64,000 bases of DNA, from assembly GCA_029204225.1 (NCBI GenBank), contig CM055100.1, positions 60,369,008 to 60,433,007 of the forward strand. Direction: 5' to 3'. The DNA is from Diphasiastrum complanatum. Its lineage: Eukaryota > Streptophyta > Lycopodiopsida > Lycopodiales > Lycopodiaceae. Position numbers and translations under genes: made by a program. Below, piece by piece: positions 55,563 through 64,000 of the stretch; the first letter of the stretch is position 1, and the number at the start of each line of letters is the position of its first letter. The notes beneath the pieces were generated by a model. The model saw only the letters and a program-made list of their open reading frames with translations, made no database searches and was not told the origin of the DNA.

Positions 55563-56167
55563 CTCATCAATTTAGATTTATGAAATTCACAAATTCTGAT
55601 TTTGTAGGTGGTTTACTAGATTTGGGTGATTTTTGATGCATTAGGAAGGTCTCATTAGAGCTACAAAATTCTATATCAAGTTTTAGGCAATTGCATGTAG
55701 AAATTGGAAGATTCAAATTTTTGTGATTTTGTCAAAACCCTAATTTTGATTGGATCTCTATTTTTTTAAGTTGCTGGACTTTAATAAAGTGTGTTGCAAT
55801 ATTAAAAAGTGGCAAGATTCATTAGATTGTGCGTGGATCATAGGTTGATCAAGAATTCTTCATTCTATGTGTTGATTTGCTAGTAATAGTGCTAGAAGAG
55901 AATTGAGAGTTTCCATATCTCCAACATAAAGTCTCCACTTGTAGCCATGTTAAAGTGGAGGCTTTATGTTGGAGAGCAATGATAGGCTTACGTCAATCAA
56001 CTATTCTACTTGGAAAGTTAGGATGGAATCCTTATTGGAGATGAATGAGTTGATGGAGATTGTTGCAGGTGTGGAGGAGAGGCCTCAAGCACCTCAAGAT
56101 CAAGTGAGTATGACAATAGAGATAAAAGAGCTCTACACATGATCAAGATGAATGTTACCAATGAGCT
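55563..56167 (+). pseudogene. gag: Copia-9 leader and gag start
   Basis: The leader (55563-55917) is homologous to that of Copia-4. Gag-like sequence from 55980 reads STWKVRMESLLEMNELMEIV in its best frame, then shifts near 56100 before MIKMNVTNELL. At 56167 gag is interrupted and resumes at about 57108. No LTR or primer site is present upstream. A long hairpin lies at the expected gag start. Confidence 0.7.
55918..55975. repeat. 23-bp inverted repeat at Copia-9 gag start
   Basis: TCTCCAACATAAAGTCTCCA.. (55918-55940) is the reverse complement of 55953-55975 with one mismatch. The 12-base loop is GTAGCCATGTTA. The left arm appears to be an inverted copy of the right arm, inserted in the leader. 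Confidence 0.85.
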
Positions 56168-57107
56168 ACTTGTTGGATTATTCTCCTTCTTACCAATCGA
56201 CTAATCAGTTTTATCTTCATCCATTGTTTTATCCGGTTCTACGGTTTTTTTTTCTTTCTTTTACAATCTGTAGTTTTACAAGTGTTTTTACACAATCTGC
56301 AGAATTATACGGAGTTCGCATTTCATTTTCTCTCACTTCGGCTTTCTCACTTGTCAAGAAATATGAGTTTTACCTTAGCGTCACTTTGGTTTTTCATTTT
56401 TTGCGAAGTTGTCGCCTGTTAGAAATCTCGTGTAAAAATGCAGTGTCGCCTTTCGCATTTTACGCCTGTCAAGATTTGCGAGCAAATATTCAGAGTCGCA
56501 TTTTTCACTTGACAAGCCAAGTGTAGGGCAACCCTAAATCAATTTTTAAGGCACTATTGCGTTTTCTACAAAATCTCAACACTGTCGGCTTTTGCGACAG
56601 TGTCGCCTGTGGCTGTTTTAGTTCATTTTGGCAGAAGTGACAGTTTGGTTCATTTATGCAGACAAAATGATTATGGACAATTTCATCGCTTATCAACAAT
56701 CAATGACAAGGAACCGGATGGATGCCAACAGATACCAGCCAAGTGGCAATCGCAATTGATGACCTAATTTTTTAGTATAAATAGCCGATCATATTTATAC
56801 AGTTTTAATGTAAGCAGTTTAATATCAGCAAGTATTGTAAGTTAGCTCTCTATCAAGCTTTTAAGCTTGAACTCTCTTGAGCATTCTAGTTAAAATTCTA
56901 GCTCAGTTTTAAATTGTCTGAGTTCAATACTTCATGTTTGGCTACGTAATCACTTAGTATCTAGCGATTTCAAAGTTAGTTACTAAAGATTAAACGTGAT
57001 TCCCATCACTACTGCTTTGTTCAATTTTTTATAAATGTAGTCATGCACTGGAAGTAGGAAGTTTCTGCTATGATTATTTAACCTATTTCTGACAAGGAGA
57101 TTGGTAA
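56168..57107 (+). mobile_element. LTR-like insertion splitting Copia-9 gag
   Basis: About 940 bases between two parts of gag. It begins TGTTGGATTATTC (if started two bases earlier) and ends TATTTCTGACA, so it has TG..CA ends, and holds a TATA-like AGTATAAATAGCC at about 56773. This fits a solo LTR, but no clear target-site duplication is seen. A related piece in reverse orientation lies at 51244-51445. The 124-codon open frame at 56152-56526 runs across the junction and is not a gene. Confidence 0.6.
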
Positions 57108-58104
57108 GAACAATTCATCTCAAGAGGCTTGGGAAGCTTTGAAGAAGCTTTATGAATCCAAGTCTACATCTAGAGTGTTGACTCTAAGAAGGAAAATCTT
57201 TCAAAGTATGCAAAATAAGGAAGAGAGTGCTCATGATTTTGTATTGAGAGTTAAAGCATTCAATGATGAGCTAGCATGCATTGATGAGAGCATTAAGGAA
57301 GGAGAACTTGTTTAAGTTATTCTTAATGGCTTGTTGGATGATCATGCTAACCTTGTTCAAAGCTTTGCTATTCAAAAGACTTTTCCAAGCATTGTGGATT
57401 TTCAAGAGATGTGAATGAGGAGTTTAGACTTTAATCAAGAGGAGGTGGATCTACATCAACATCTCAATATGAAGAGGAGGCTATGTTTATCAAAGACAAG
57501 TTCAAGGCAAAGACAAAGGCAAGTGGTCAAAGGGTCAAGATTATGTGAATCTTTCTCTTTTGTTGGTAAGAAGAAAGATAGGTCAAAGTTAAAATGCGTC
57601 TATTGTGGAATCAAAGGGCATTTTGCTAATGAATGTTTGAAGAAGCAAAGAGATGAAGGTAGTAAGCAAATCAACTTTACTACTAATGATGAGGATCTAG
57701 GTGGATATGATTCTCTTTTGATGTGTTCTTCGAGTCCAATGTCAAGTGAAGGTGAGAAAGATTCATGGTGGATTGATAGTGGAGCTAGTTCACACATGAC
57801 TAGTCACAAGAAGTTCTTTACATCTTTGGTCACTTATGATGGAGCCAAGAAAGTGATACACATGTCCAATGGTGGTAAGTGTGTGATTGAAGGTATTGGT
57901 TCAATTCCTATTTGTCTTTCTACTAATAGGAAAGCAAGACTTGATGGTGTTCTTTATATTCCTTCAATTTCAAAGAATTTGTTAAGTGTTGGTCAAATGA
58001 TAGAGAAAAGATACATGGTAAAGTTTGGTGGTGATGCTTGTTTCATTAAAAAGGAAGAAATCTTGGTTGCTAGGGGCAATAGACAAGGAAAAGATTGTTG
58101 CTAA
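57108..58104 (+). pseudogene. gag: Copia-9 gag remainder and protease
   Basis: Gag resumes (SQEAWEALKKLYESKSTSRV) with a TAA at about 57314 and a shift near 57410. From 57415 an open frame holds the CCHC knuckle (CVYCGIKGHFANEC), the protease (WWIDSGASSHM) and the following region to ILVARGNRQGK. At 58092 similarity to copia ends sharply; the frame stops at 58104. Confidence 0.8.
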
Positions 58105-58813
58105 TGATTTCTTTGATCATATGGAAAAAGATGTTGCTAGGTGCATTCATGAAGAAGGTGGTTCTTCTATAGTATTTTGTGATGAGTCCAAAAAATTCAT
58201 TTTTGCAGCAAGTGGTGTCACATGTCTTTGTAAAGAGAGTAGATCAAATGGTTCTATCATGAGACTTGGTGAGGGAGATCATAGTCACAAGTCAAGAAGA
58301 AGAGAAGTATGTGAATGTTTGAAAAAAGAGAGTACTTCAATCATCCTTATGTTGAAGGTACTAATGATTTTTTTCATGGCTTCTATTGTTTTTGAGGTTT
58401 CTAATTCTTATGATGGAATCATTAAGAGGGAGTCTTATGAAGGAAATAGCAATGGAAGATTGGTTCTTGGGAAGATCCAAGGCATGAATCTCACATATCT
58501 TCATCAACTTAAAGGATTCTATGATTGTGAATTGATCACTCGTGATCAAGATGGCAAAAGGTTGGTTGGAGAAGACTAGATGGAGCAAATCAAAATGCAA
58601 TTTCTTCAAGGCAAGGGAGATCTCATTGGTGAGATTTTTGAGGTTTGTTATGGACCCAAGAGGTCTAGATTTATTAGGTTTGATAGTCATGTTCACCTAC
58701 TCTACTTCATGTTGGATGGAAAGTTTGGAATCTATCTTTTGATTTATGATGGTGGCATTGTTTTCACTAACCTTTGTGGAAATTCAAGATCAAGCGTTGA
58801 TGAGCCAATTTGA
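58025..58813 (+). pseudogene. Unrecognised reading frame replacing Copia-9 pol
   Basis: One frame is open from 58025 to 58576 and, after a single TAG (58577-58579), from 58580 to 58813, about 263 codons in all. The first 20 or so codons overlap the end of the protease frame, so the new sequence really starts near 58095. It has a hydrophobic, membrane-helix-like stretch (SIILMLKVLMIFFMASIVF), Cys/charged parts and GYDGG-like loops, but no family I recognise. It occupies the place of integrase to RNase H. It could be a captured host fragment, an envelope-like frame, or coding decay of another element. Confidence 0.4.
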
Positions 58814-58820
58814 GTGTGAA

Positions 58821-60789
58821 ACTTTGTTCAAAATTGTGATTATTTTTGCAAATTGAGACGGTGGCAAGTTATCATTCATTTTTGTAGATCAATGCCCCTT
58901 GTATAAATGGTTAAAAAATGTACAAATTTGTTTGTGAAATTTTTTAAAGGCTTCATGCAAGCTGTGAGAAAATGGGATTGGAGTGTAATCAAATTTTAGT
59001 AGCTTATGCATCTTTTGTTTACTAGAATGAGCCACATGGGGCCTATTGTGACATTCATACAATATTTAGGCCCTAACTTCCTTCTTGTCTAGCATATACA
59101 AGATTATTCTGTAAGTATCTTTTTATCTTAAGATTTTATCTTGATTTTTTTCCTCCAAGGTCATCAATTGATATAGAACTTTCTACTGGGACCTCATGCC
59201 AAATATGACCAACTCAGCTAACTGTCTAACAAAGATCTTGAAGTAGAACATAATAATAGGGTTGGATCTCAAGAAAGTATAATTGATCCATTTCTCCAAT
59301 CTAGCACAAGGGCATTTATGATACAATTTTATGTACATCTATGATAGTTGATTTCAAGTTTAAACTCTTGTATTAGTTTGCACCATTTGGCTTTACAACC
59401 TCTCAAGTCCATGGTATCACGAACAAACCTAAGGGTCTAATGATTCATCATCATCAAATATTTTCCTTTGAAATCATAAATACATGTGATTTTCAAATTG
59501 AGACTATAGAAATTGTTGTTGTTTGCCCTCAAAAACTCTTACCACTATTGTTGCCTTCACTTTTAGGTCGATGTATATCCTTTGGATCTATTGCTACCCT
59601 TAAGAGCCAAATTATAAATATGTTATGTATTCCTTGCATCACATAGTCAAGGTCAAGGTCATGTAGTATCAATTAGAGGTTCAATTTTTTACCTTACAAA
59701 ATGAGAAAATTTAGCCATAATGTCAAGCTATATTGGATAATATGGTATAAAAATTCTTGTATATCCATTGTGGTCTTGGGAGTAATTCCAAGTTGTAGTA
59801 TTTGTTCTTCAAGTTTTACTAGGAGGACATTGCATTGTAAATTATATATAATTTCATATTTGCATGTAATGTCTAGATGGCCATTAGGTTATCACGATAT
59901 TGAGAATGTTGAATTTTATAATAATCCTATATGTACAAGATTCGGTCACATGTTATGGATGATTATGTTCTACTAACTATTTTGATTGCTTGATTCCATA
60001 CACAAAAGTCATCTTTAATTAGTGCTAAAGTCCACCTACAATATCAACTTCTTTAGATAATGTCTATTGCAATAGCTTCTTGTCATATGACAACCCACAA
60101 ATAGTTAATATGGTATTCTTTTATGCTTTCAGGTGCAACAACCTACAAGTTCTAACATTACTGATGAGTCTCTTCTTGGCTTCAAGTCTTTTCTTCCTAC
60201 CTTCGACTATGGTGACACTGAAAATTGCAAGTAAGTCGCTTAACCTTGTAAAAACAAGTGTAAGTTTGTCGATGAATGAGATCTTTCATTAAGTCTTATA
60301 CATTTACAATTTAAAGCGATAATGGATATCAAGATGAGGCTGAAAAAGTTTACGGCAGTGTGATTTTTCTTAGAATAGAATTGAGTGAGTTTTGAAAGTT
60401 GATTTTGCATGAAATTCGAGTTCTTTTCAACTAGTGCAGTAAATGCATAAGTGGCAAAAACTCAATTCAAACTTCTTAAAAGCTCCAAACTAGGGGGAAG
60501 GTGACCAAAAAAATACATAGAAAGAGTTTCTCAATACTACAAAAATTTGTTTGGAGGAAATAAGTTGAAAAAAATATTTTTACAAAAGTGAGAAGCTCAC
60601 TCAACATATGAAAGTGCTAGACATGCTTGTCAATAATCACATTATCATTAGGATGAACACTGCCAATATGAAGAGGAGGATAAAAAAGCTACATAACACT
60701 ATATTCACATTTAGAAATTGACCTACAGTCTAGTCTAGAGTATAGCTAGCTTACATTGAAGAGTGAGATTTAAATTTAAAATTATAATA
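58821..60789. other. No gene recognised
   Basis: Starts TGTGAAACTTTG, which could be the first bases of a Copia-9 3' LTR, but no other border was found. The rest to 60789 has no supported domain; the part next to 60790 may be the LTR of Copia-10. Open frames of 60-90 codons here have no recognisable motifs. Confidence 0.35.
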
Positions 60790-61050
60790 CTCTCCCTTAA
60801 TGATAAAATTGCACTCATTTACATCTAATTGAGTGTGAAATTTTTACTTAATGACTTGGTAAAAATATCAGCCACGTGATTTGTAGATTTACAAAAGACA
60901 GGTCAATGGCACCATTAAGTTATTTCTCTCAAATAAAATGGTGATGTATCTCTATGTATTTTGTCCAAGTATGTAAAATTGGAATAATATCAAGGTGAGT
61001 GCAATGTTGGTTGTCACAAAATACAATGGTTTCACCCATCTATGGGGATA
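60790..61050 (-). pseudogene. Copia-10 RNase H C-terminus scrap
   Basis: On the minus strand, in a frame broken by small shifts, the end of copia RNase H is legible: FCDNQHC, then TKYIEIHHHFI, then ADIFTKSLSKN. A purine tract (AAGGGAGAG, minus) at 60792-60800 follows as expected before a 3' LTR. The upstream part is cut off by the microsatellite at 61092. Confidence 0.65.
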
Positions 61051-61091
61051 GATCATCAAGAAATCTACATAACTAAAGGGTTTCATGGATT

Positions 61092-61268
<177 letters not shown>

Positions 61269-62080
61269 TTGTTGGGGGTATCCCCGCCATGCGTGTAAAT
61301 AAATAAAAGTTCAAATTTAGTAGAAATAGTTGTGAGGGTTGTGGCCGATGAGCACTTGTAGATAAATAATTTTGGCAATAAACTTGACTTTGGGCCATGT
61401 GATTAAAATAATATTAGAAGGACAAAGTTAAGCTTAATTTAAGTTACTAAGTTTTTTGGGATTAGTCAAAAGTCAAATGGTGGTAGGTGGGCTGTGTTTC
61501 TTCCTACACCATAGATTCATTTGTGTTTCTTGTGGATGGTGTGGATTACAATCTCATCTTTTGCACATAGCCAATAGGAAGCAAGGGGCAAGGGCCACTC
61601 CCAAGATAAAAAGACACCATTTGTAATCCATTTATATGCCTAATAGAGAGGAGGAGACTCTACTATTTTGAGAGCTCAAACATCCTCATTTGCTAATCAA
61701 TCTTGCTTATGTTCTTATTGTGATTTGCTTTTTGTTTTGAGCTTCCATTATTTTTGCTTTATGCTAGTTAAAGTTTCTCCATAAGCATGACATTGAGCAT
61801 TTGAGCTAACCTCCATCTCTACCCTCATCTCTCTCTCTCTATCTCTATCTCTCCCTCTTTCTCTATTATACCTCTATCTCTCTACCTCTCTTTCTCTATT
61901 CACCCTCTATCAAGACGAATGCATGTGGTTAGAGTTAGTGAAAATAGTGTTAGAGTGGAGTAGAGTTAGGGAAAAGAGTAGAATGCATCTAAAACTTGCA
62001 ACTTGACATAGTTAGGTACCTATCTAGTGTTCTAACCCTCTTTGACAGGTGGAAGGGCTACTCACCAACTGATCTACACA
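61269..62080 (+). repeat. Gypsy-E 5' LTR (left border uncertain)
   Basis: Non-coding sequence before a tRNA-Asp-type primer site. It has a TATA-like AAGATAAAAAGACACC at about 61593 and a CT-rich tract at 61808-61915, as in LTR promoter and 5' untranslated regions. The right end is probably ..GATCTACACA at 62080. Confidence 0.45.
61808..61915 (+). repeat. CT-rich tract
   Basis: About 100 bases of almost pure C/T (CTCATCTCTCTCTCTCTATC..), interrupted by few purines. Common in plant 5' untranslated regions and LTRs. Confidence 0.8.
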
Positions 62081-62088
62081 CCCTATAG

Positions 62089-62106
62089 TGGCGTCGTTGT
62101 CAGGGA
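62089..62106 (+). other. Gypsy-E primer-binding site (tRNA-Asp type)
   Basis: TGGCGTCGTTGTCAGGGA differs from the plant tRNA-Asp 3' end complement by three transitions, consistent with an old site decayed by deamination. Confidence 0.65.
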
Positions 62107-62757
62107 TAGGATTCACTAACTAGTTTAGTTGCATTTTTAGTTGTTTTTGCTTTTTTTAGGTGTTTTTAGGTGGTTTTTGGATAGATTTAGCTTGTTTTGT
62201 GTGATTTCTTGTGCTTGGACTGTTTCCAACTAGTGGAGGAGGTGTGAGAGGGTAGTGGAGACCCAAAACGGCCTCTAAGGGCTTGGCATCCATTTACAAA
62301 ACTAAAAAAACCATAAAAATAGCTCATCTATTTTTGGAGGGAAAAGAGACAAAAATCTCATTGGATTTTGTTTATTCAAAATCCAGTGAAAACCAACCTT
62401 CGCATGACTGGTATCAGTTCCAAGGTACTGTCCCAGACCTGCATAGAAGCCTGCGAAGATTCCTACCAATTAGATTTTGAAAAATCTCAAAAAAAACCAT
62501 AAAAATTTCAAAAAACCCTTGAAAAATTAAAAAAAAAGTTAGATCTTCATAAGAACCTTTGCAAAGCTCTCTGAAGTTCCATCTTAGTGAGACCAGGGCA
62601 CAGAAAAGCTTGCGAAGGTTAGTTCTCAGTACAAGCGGCCTTGCGAAGGTTCCCAAGTTGAAAAAAGACAAAAAAATCAGGAGAACCCTCTGAAACAAAA
62701 ATTGTGAGATGGACGGATGCATTGGCAATCGTTGACTATATGGCTGAACATGCTTGT
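62107..62757 (+). pseudogene. Gypsy-E leader joined to a protease scrap
   Basis: No gene in 62107-62695; the leader has recurrent CCTTCGCA / TGCGAAGG words. At 62699-62757 the sequence suddenly matches Gypsy-A 8967-9025 (TGAGATGGACGGA, then GTTGACTATATGG), reading VRWTD..VDYM. So gag and most of protease are deleted and the element is related to Gypsy-A. It ends where Gypsy-F inserted. Confidence 0.55.
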
Positions 62758-63249
62758 TGTAAAGAACACTAGGAAAAATCTCTAAGATGAGGATAGGAAA
62801 ACACAACAAGACAGACTACAGAGCAAAATCACCCAACCAGACCTAGATCCCTCCTGGAGAGTCCTCCTAGGTCTAGCCCCCAAGCCATGTCATGTGATAG
62901 CAAGAGGAGAAAAGCTCAACTGGTAAGCTAGACCAAAGTCGTCGACGGGAAAATCACTACCCCAATATATAGAGAGTAAGATCTTGTGCATGAACCCATG
63001 GAATCCCCATGCAGGCCAACTATAATTAGATCACAACTCTTCATGCATACCTCCTACCTATATCAGTCGCACGTACATGCACTACTCCATATGTCTCAAT
63101 TAGAGTGTCTGGGGCCTCTCAAGGTCATTAGTCACCAACAAGCCTCGACGTGGAATTAAATCTCAGCGTGACCAATAATCTCGACTACTAGAGGTCCGGT
63201 CTACCATATTAGGACTATTCCATGTCCTTAGCGGAATATGGTCGTAACA
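62758..63249 (-). repeat. Gypsy-F LTR
   Basis: In plus sense it runs TGTAAAGAACACTAGG..GGTCGTAACA, 492 bp with TG..CA ends. On the minus strand it starts TGTTACGACCATATTCC after a purine-rich tract (AGGCAGGAAGAG), typical of plant gypsy 3' LTRs. The internal region would lie to the right. Confidence 0.65.
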
Positions 63250-63400
63250 CTCTTCCTGCCTTAAACATGTTCTTTCCTCAGAACGGGGAAAAAAAAACAT
63301 GAAGTTATTCCTTAAGCGAAATATGGTCGTAACATTCTTCCTCCCTTAAACAGGTTCTGTCCTTAGAACAGGTTAAAGAAAACATGAAATTATTCCTTAA
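63229..63400. repeat. 85-bp duplication over the LTR/polypurine junction
   Basis: ATATGGTCGTAACA is at 63236 and again at 63321, each followed by a pyrimidine tract (CTCTTCCTGCCTTAAAC and TTCTTCCTCCCTTAAAC) and a similar 40-base segment. The two copies differ at several sites. Confidence 0.8.
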
Positions 63401-64000
63401 CCTTTCAAATCTTACCCATGAACCAATATTCTTAGTCTGATCTTTCCATTTAAATAAGTTTTCAGAGATGCAACAATTCTTCAATTGTTTGCCTCTACTC
63501 ATAAATACTAACTCAAATCTCCAAAGATACACTAAGCTATAAATCTTCCAAATGGGTTGATCCTATCCAAAAGAAGAGTTCATCACCTTCATGTAATCCC
63601 CAATACATGAGACACTGGGTGATTTTTCTTAATTTCAAAAATCAAATCCAAAGGCTAAATAAATTTTATGTCAATTTCTTGCAGAAAATAAGGCTTCTTG
63701 GTAGAAATATTCTTAGAATATCAAAATATTTAAAATCCCACTATTTAGTCATCTAAAATCTCTAAGAGATCCATCAAGTCTCAAACAAATAAACTCAAAC
63801 CAGAGTACTGCAGTTACTCTAATGAGTTAACAGCCTCATTTCTAACATCATATGCAAGAAATCAACAACTATCCATATCTTAATAGATATATTTGTCTCC
63901 TATAAATCTAGAGATATAGACTGAACTTTGCACACAAGAACTTATAGACTACAATCTGTAAGGTAAGCAAATTTCTCATAAGTAAACAATCACTTAATGA
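63401..64000 (-). other. Gypsy-F internal 3' region, no gene seen
   Basis: Presumed untranslated or decayed 3' internal region of Gypsy-F up to the window end. No conserved integrase or RNase H motif could be read on either strand. Confidence 0.3.

Noticed and set aside
62414-62809. 131-codon minus-strand frame spanning the Gypsy-E leader and Gypsy-F LTR
   Set aside because: Crosses an insertion junction and reads Phe/Leu-rich from A runs; chance.

Overview
The window is nuclear DNA of a land plant with a large, repeat-rich genome. Nearly everything recognisable is LTR retrotransposon, stacked and nested. Many leaders start with a primer-binding site matching the 3' end of plant initiator tRNA-Met (TGGTATCAGAGC), typical of plant Ty1/copia elements; two sites match tRNA-Asp, typical of some plant Ty3/gypsy groups. 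I see no bacterial, plastid or CRISPR features, no rRNA and no convincing tRNA gene. The species cannot be named from this sequence.

Layout (names are mine). 1-5595 (-): Copia-1, fairly well preserved, its 3' LTR cut by the window edge. 5640-16690 (+): Gypsy-A, badly decayed, split by Copia-2 (10006-16425, +). Copia-2 is complete: two 655-bp LTRs that look identical, a CCGAT target-site duplication, a primer site, a polypurine tract and one open 1317-codon gag-pol frame. 16690-21620 (+): Gypsy-B, with duplicated protease modules and a solo LTR piece inside. 21620-22647 (-): 5' end of Gypsy-C. 22648-28291 (-): Copia-3, broken. 28885-30462 (+): Copia-4, only LTR, leader and part of gag. 35745-36600 (+): Gypsy-D integrase remnant. 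36610-41787 (-): Copia-5, without reverse transcriptase and with a MITE in its 5' LTR. 41788-48096 (+): a mosaic in which the 5' half of Copia-7 is fused in frame to the reverse-transcriptase half of Copia-6. 51244-51445 (-): an LTR scrap. 51570-55562 (+): Copia-8. 55563-58820 (+): Copia-9, whose gag is split by an LTR-like insert and whose pol is replaced by an unrecognised reading frame. 60790-61050 (-): Copia-10 RNase H scrap. 61269-62757 (+): Gypsy-E leader. 62758-64000 (-): Gypsy-F LTR and 3' internal region.

The AT-rich stretches 31.6-35.2 kb and 48.1-51.2 kb look like introns of a host gene. Three short exon candidates (32923-33010, 33339-33442, 49621-49704) have GT..AG borders, are open, and join in consistent phase. 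If correct, the gene has an intron of about 16 kb filled by Gypsy-D, Copia-5 and the Copia-6/7 mosaic.

Only Copia-2 looks able to encode a full set of its own proteins (Gag, protease, integrase, reverse transcriptase, RNase H). All others are disabled, often by C-to-T type nonsense changes. The points most worth checking are the host gene candidate, the young Copia-2, the double-protease Gypsy elements, the in-frame Copia-6/7 chimera, the MITE, two long near-perfect hairpins, the palindromic TTCACACGTGTGAA motif shared by many LTRs and leaders, and the unknown reading frame at 58025-58813.
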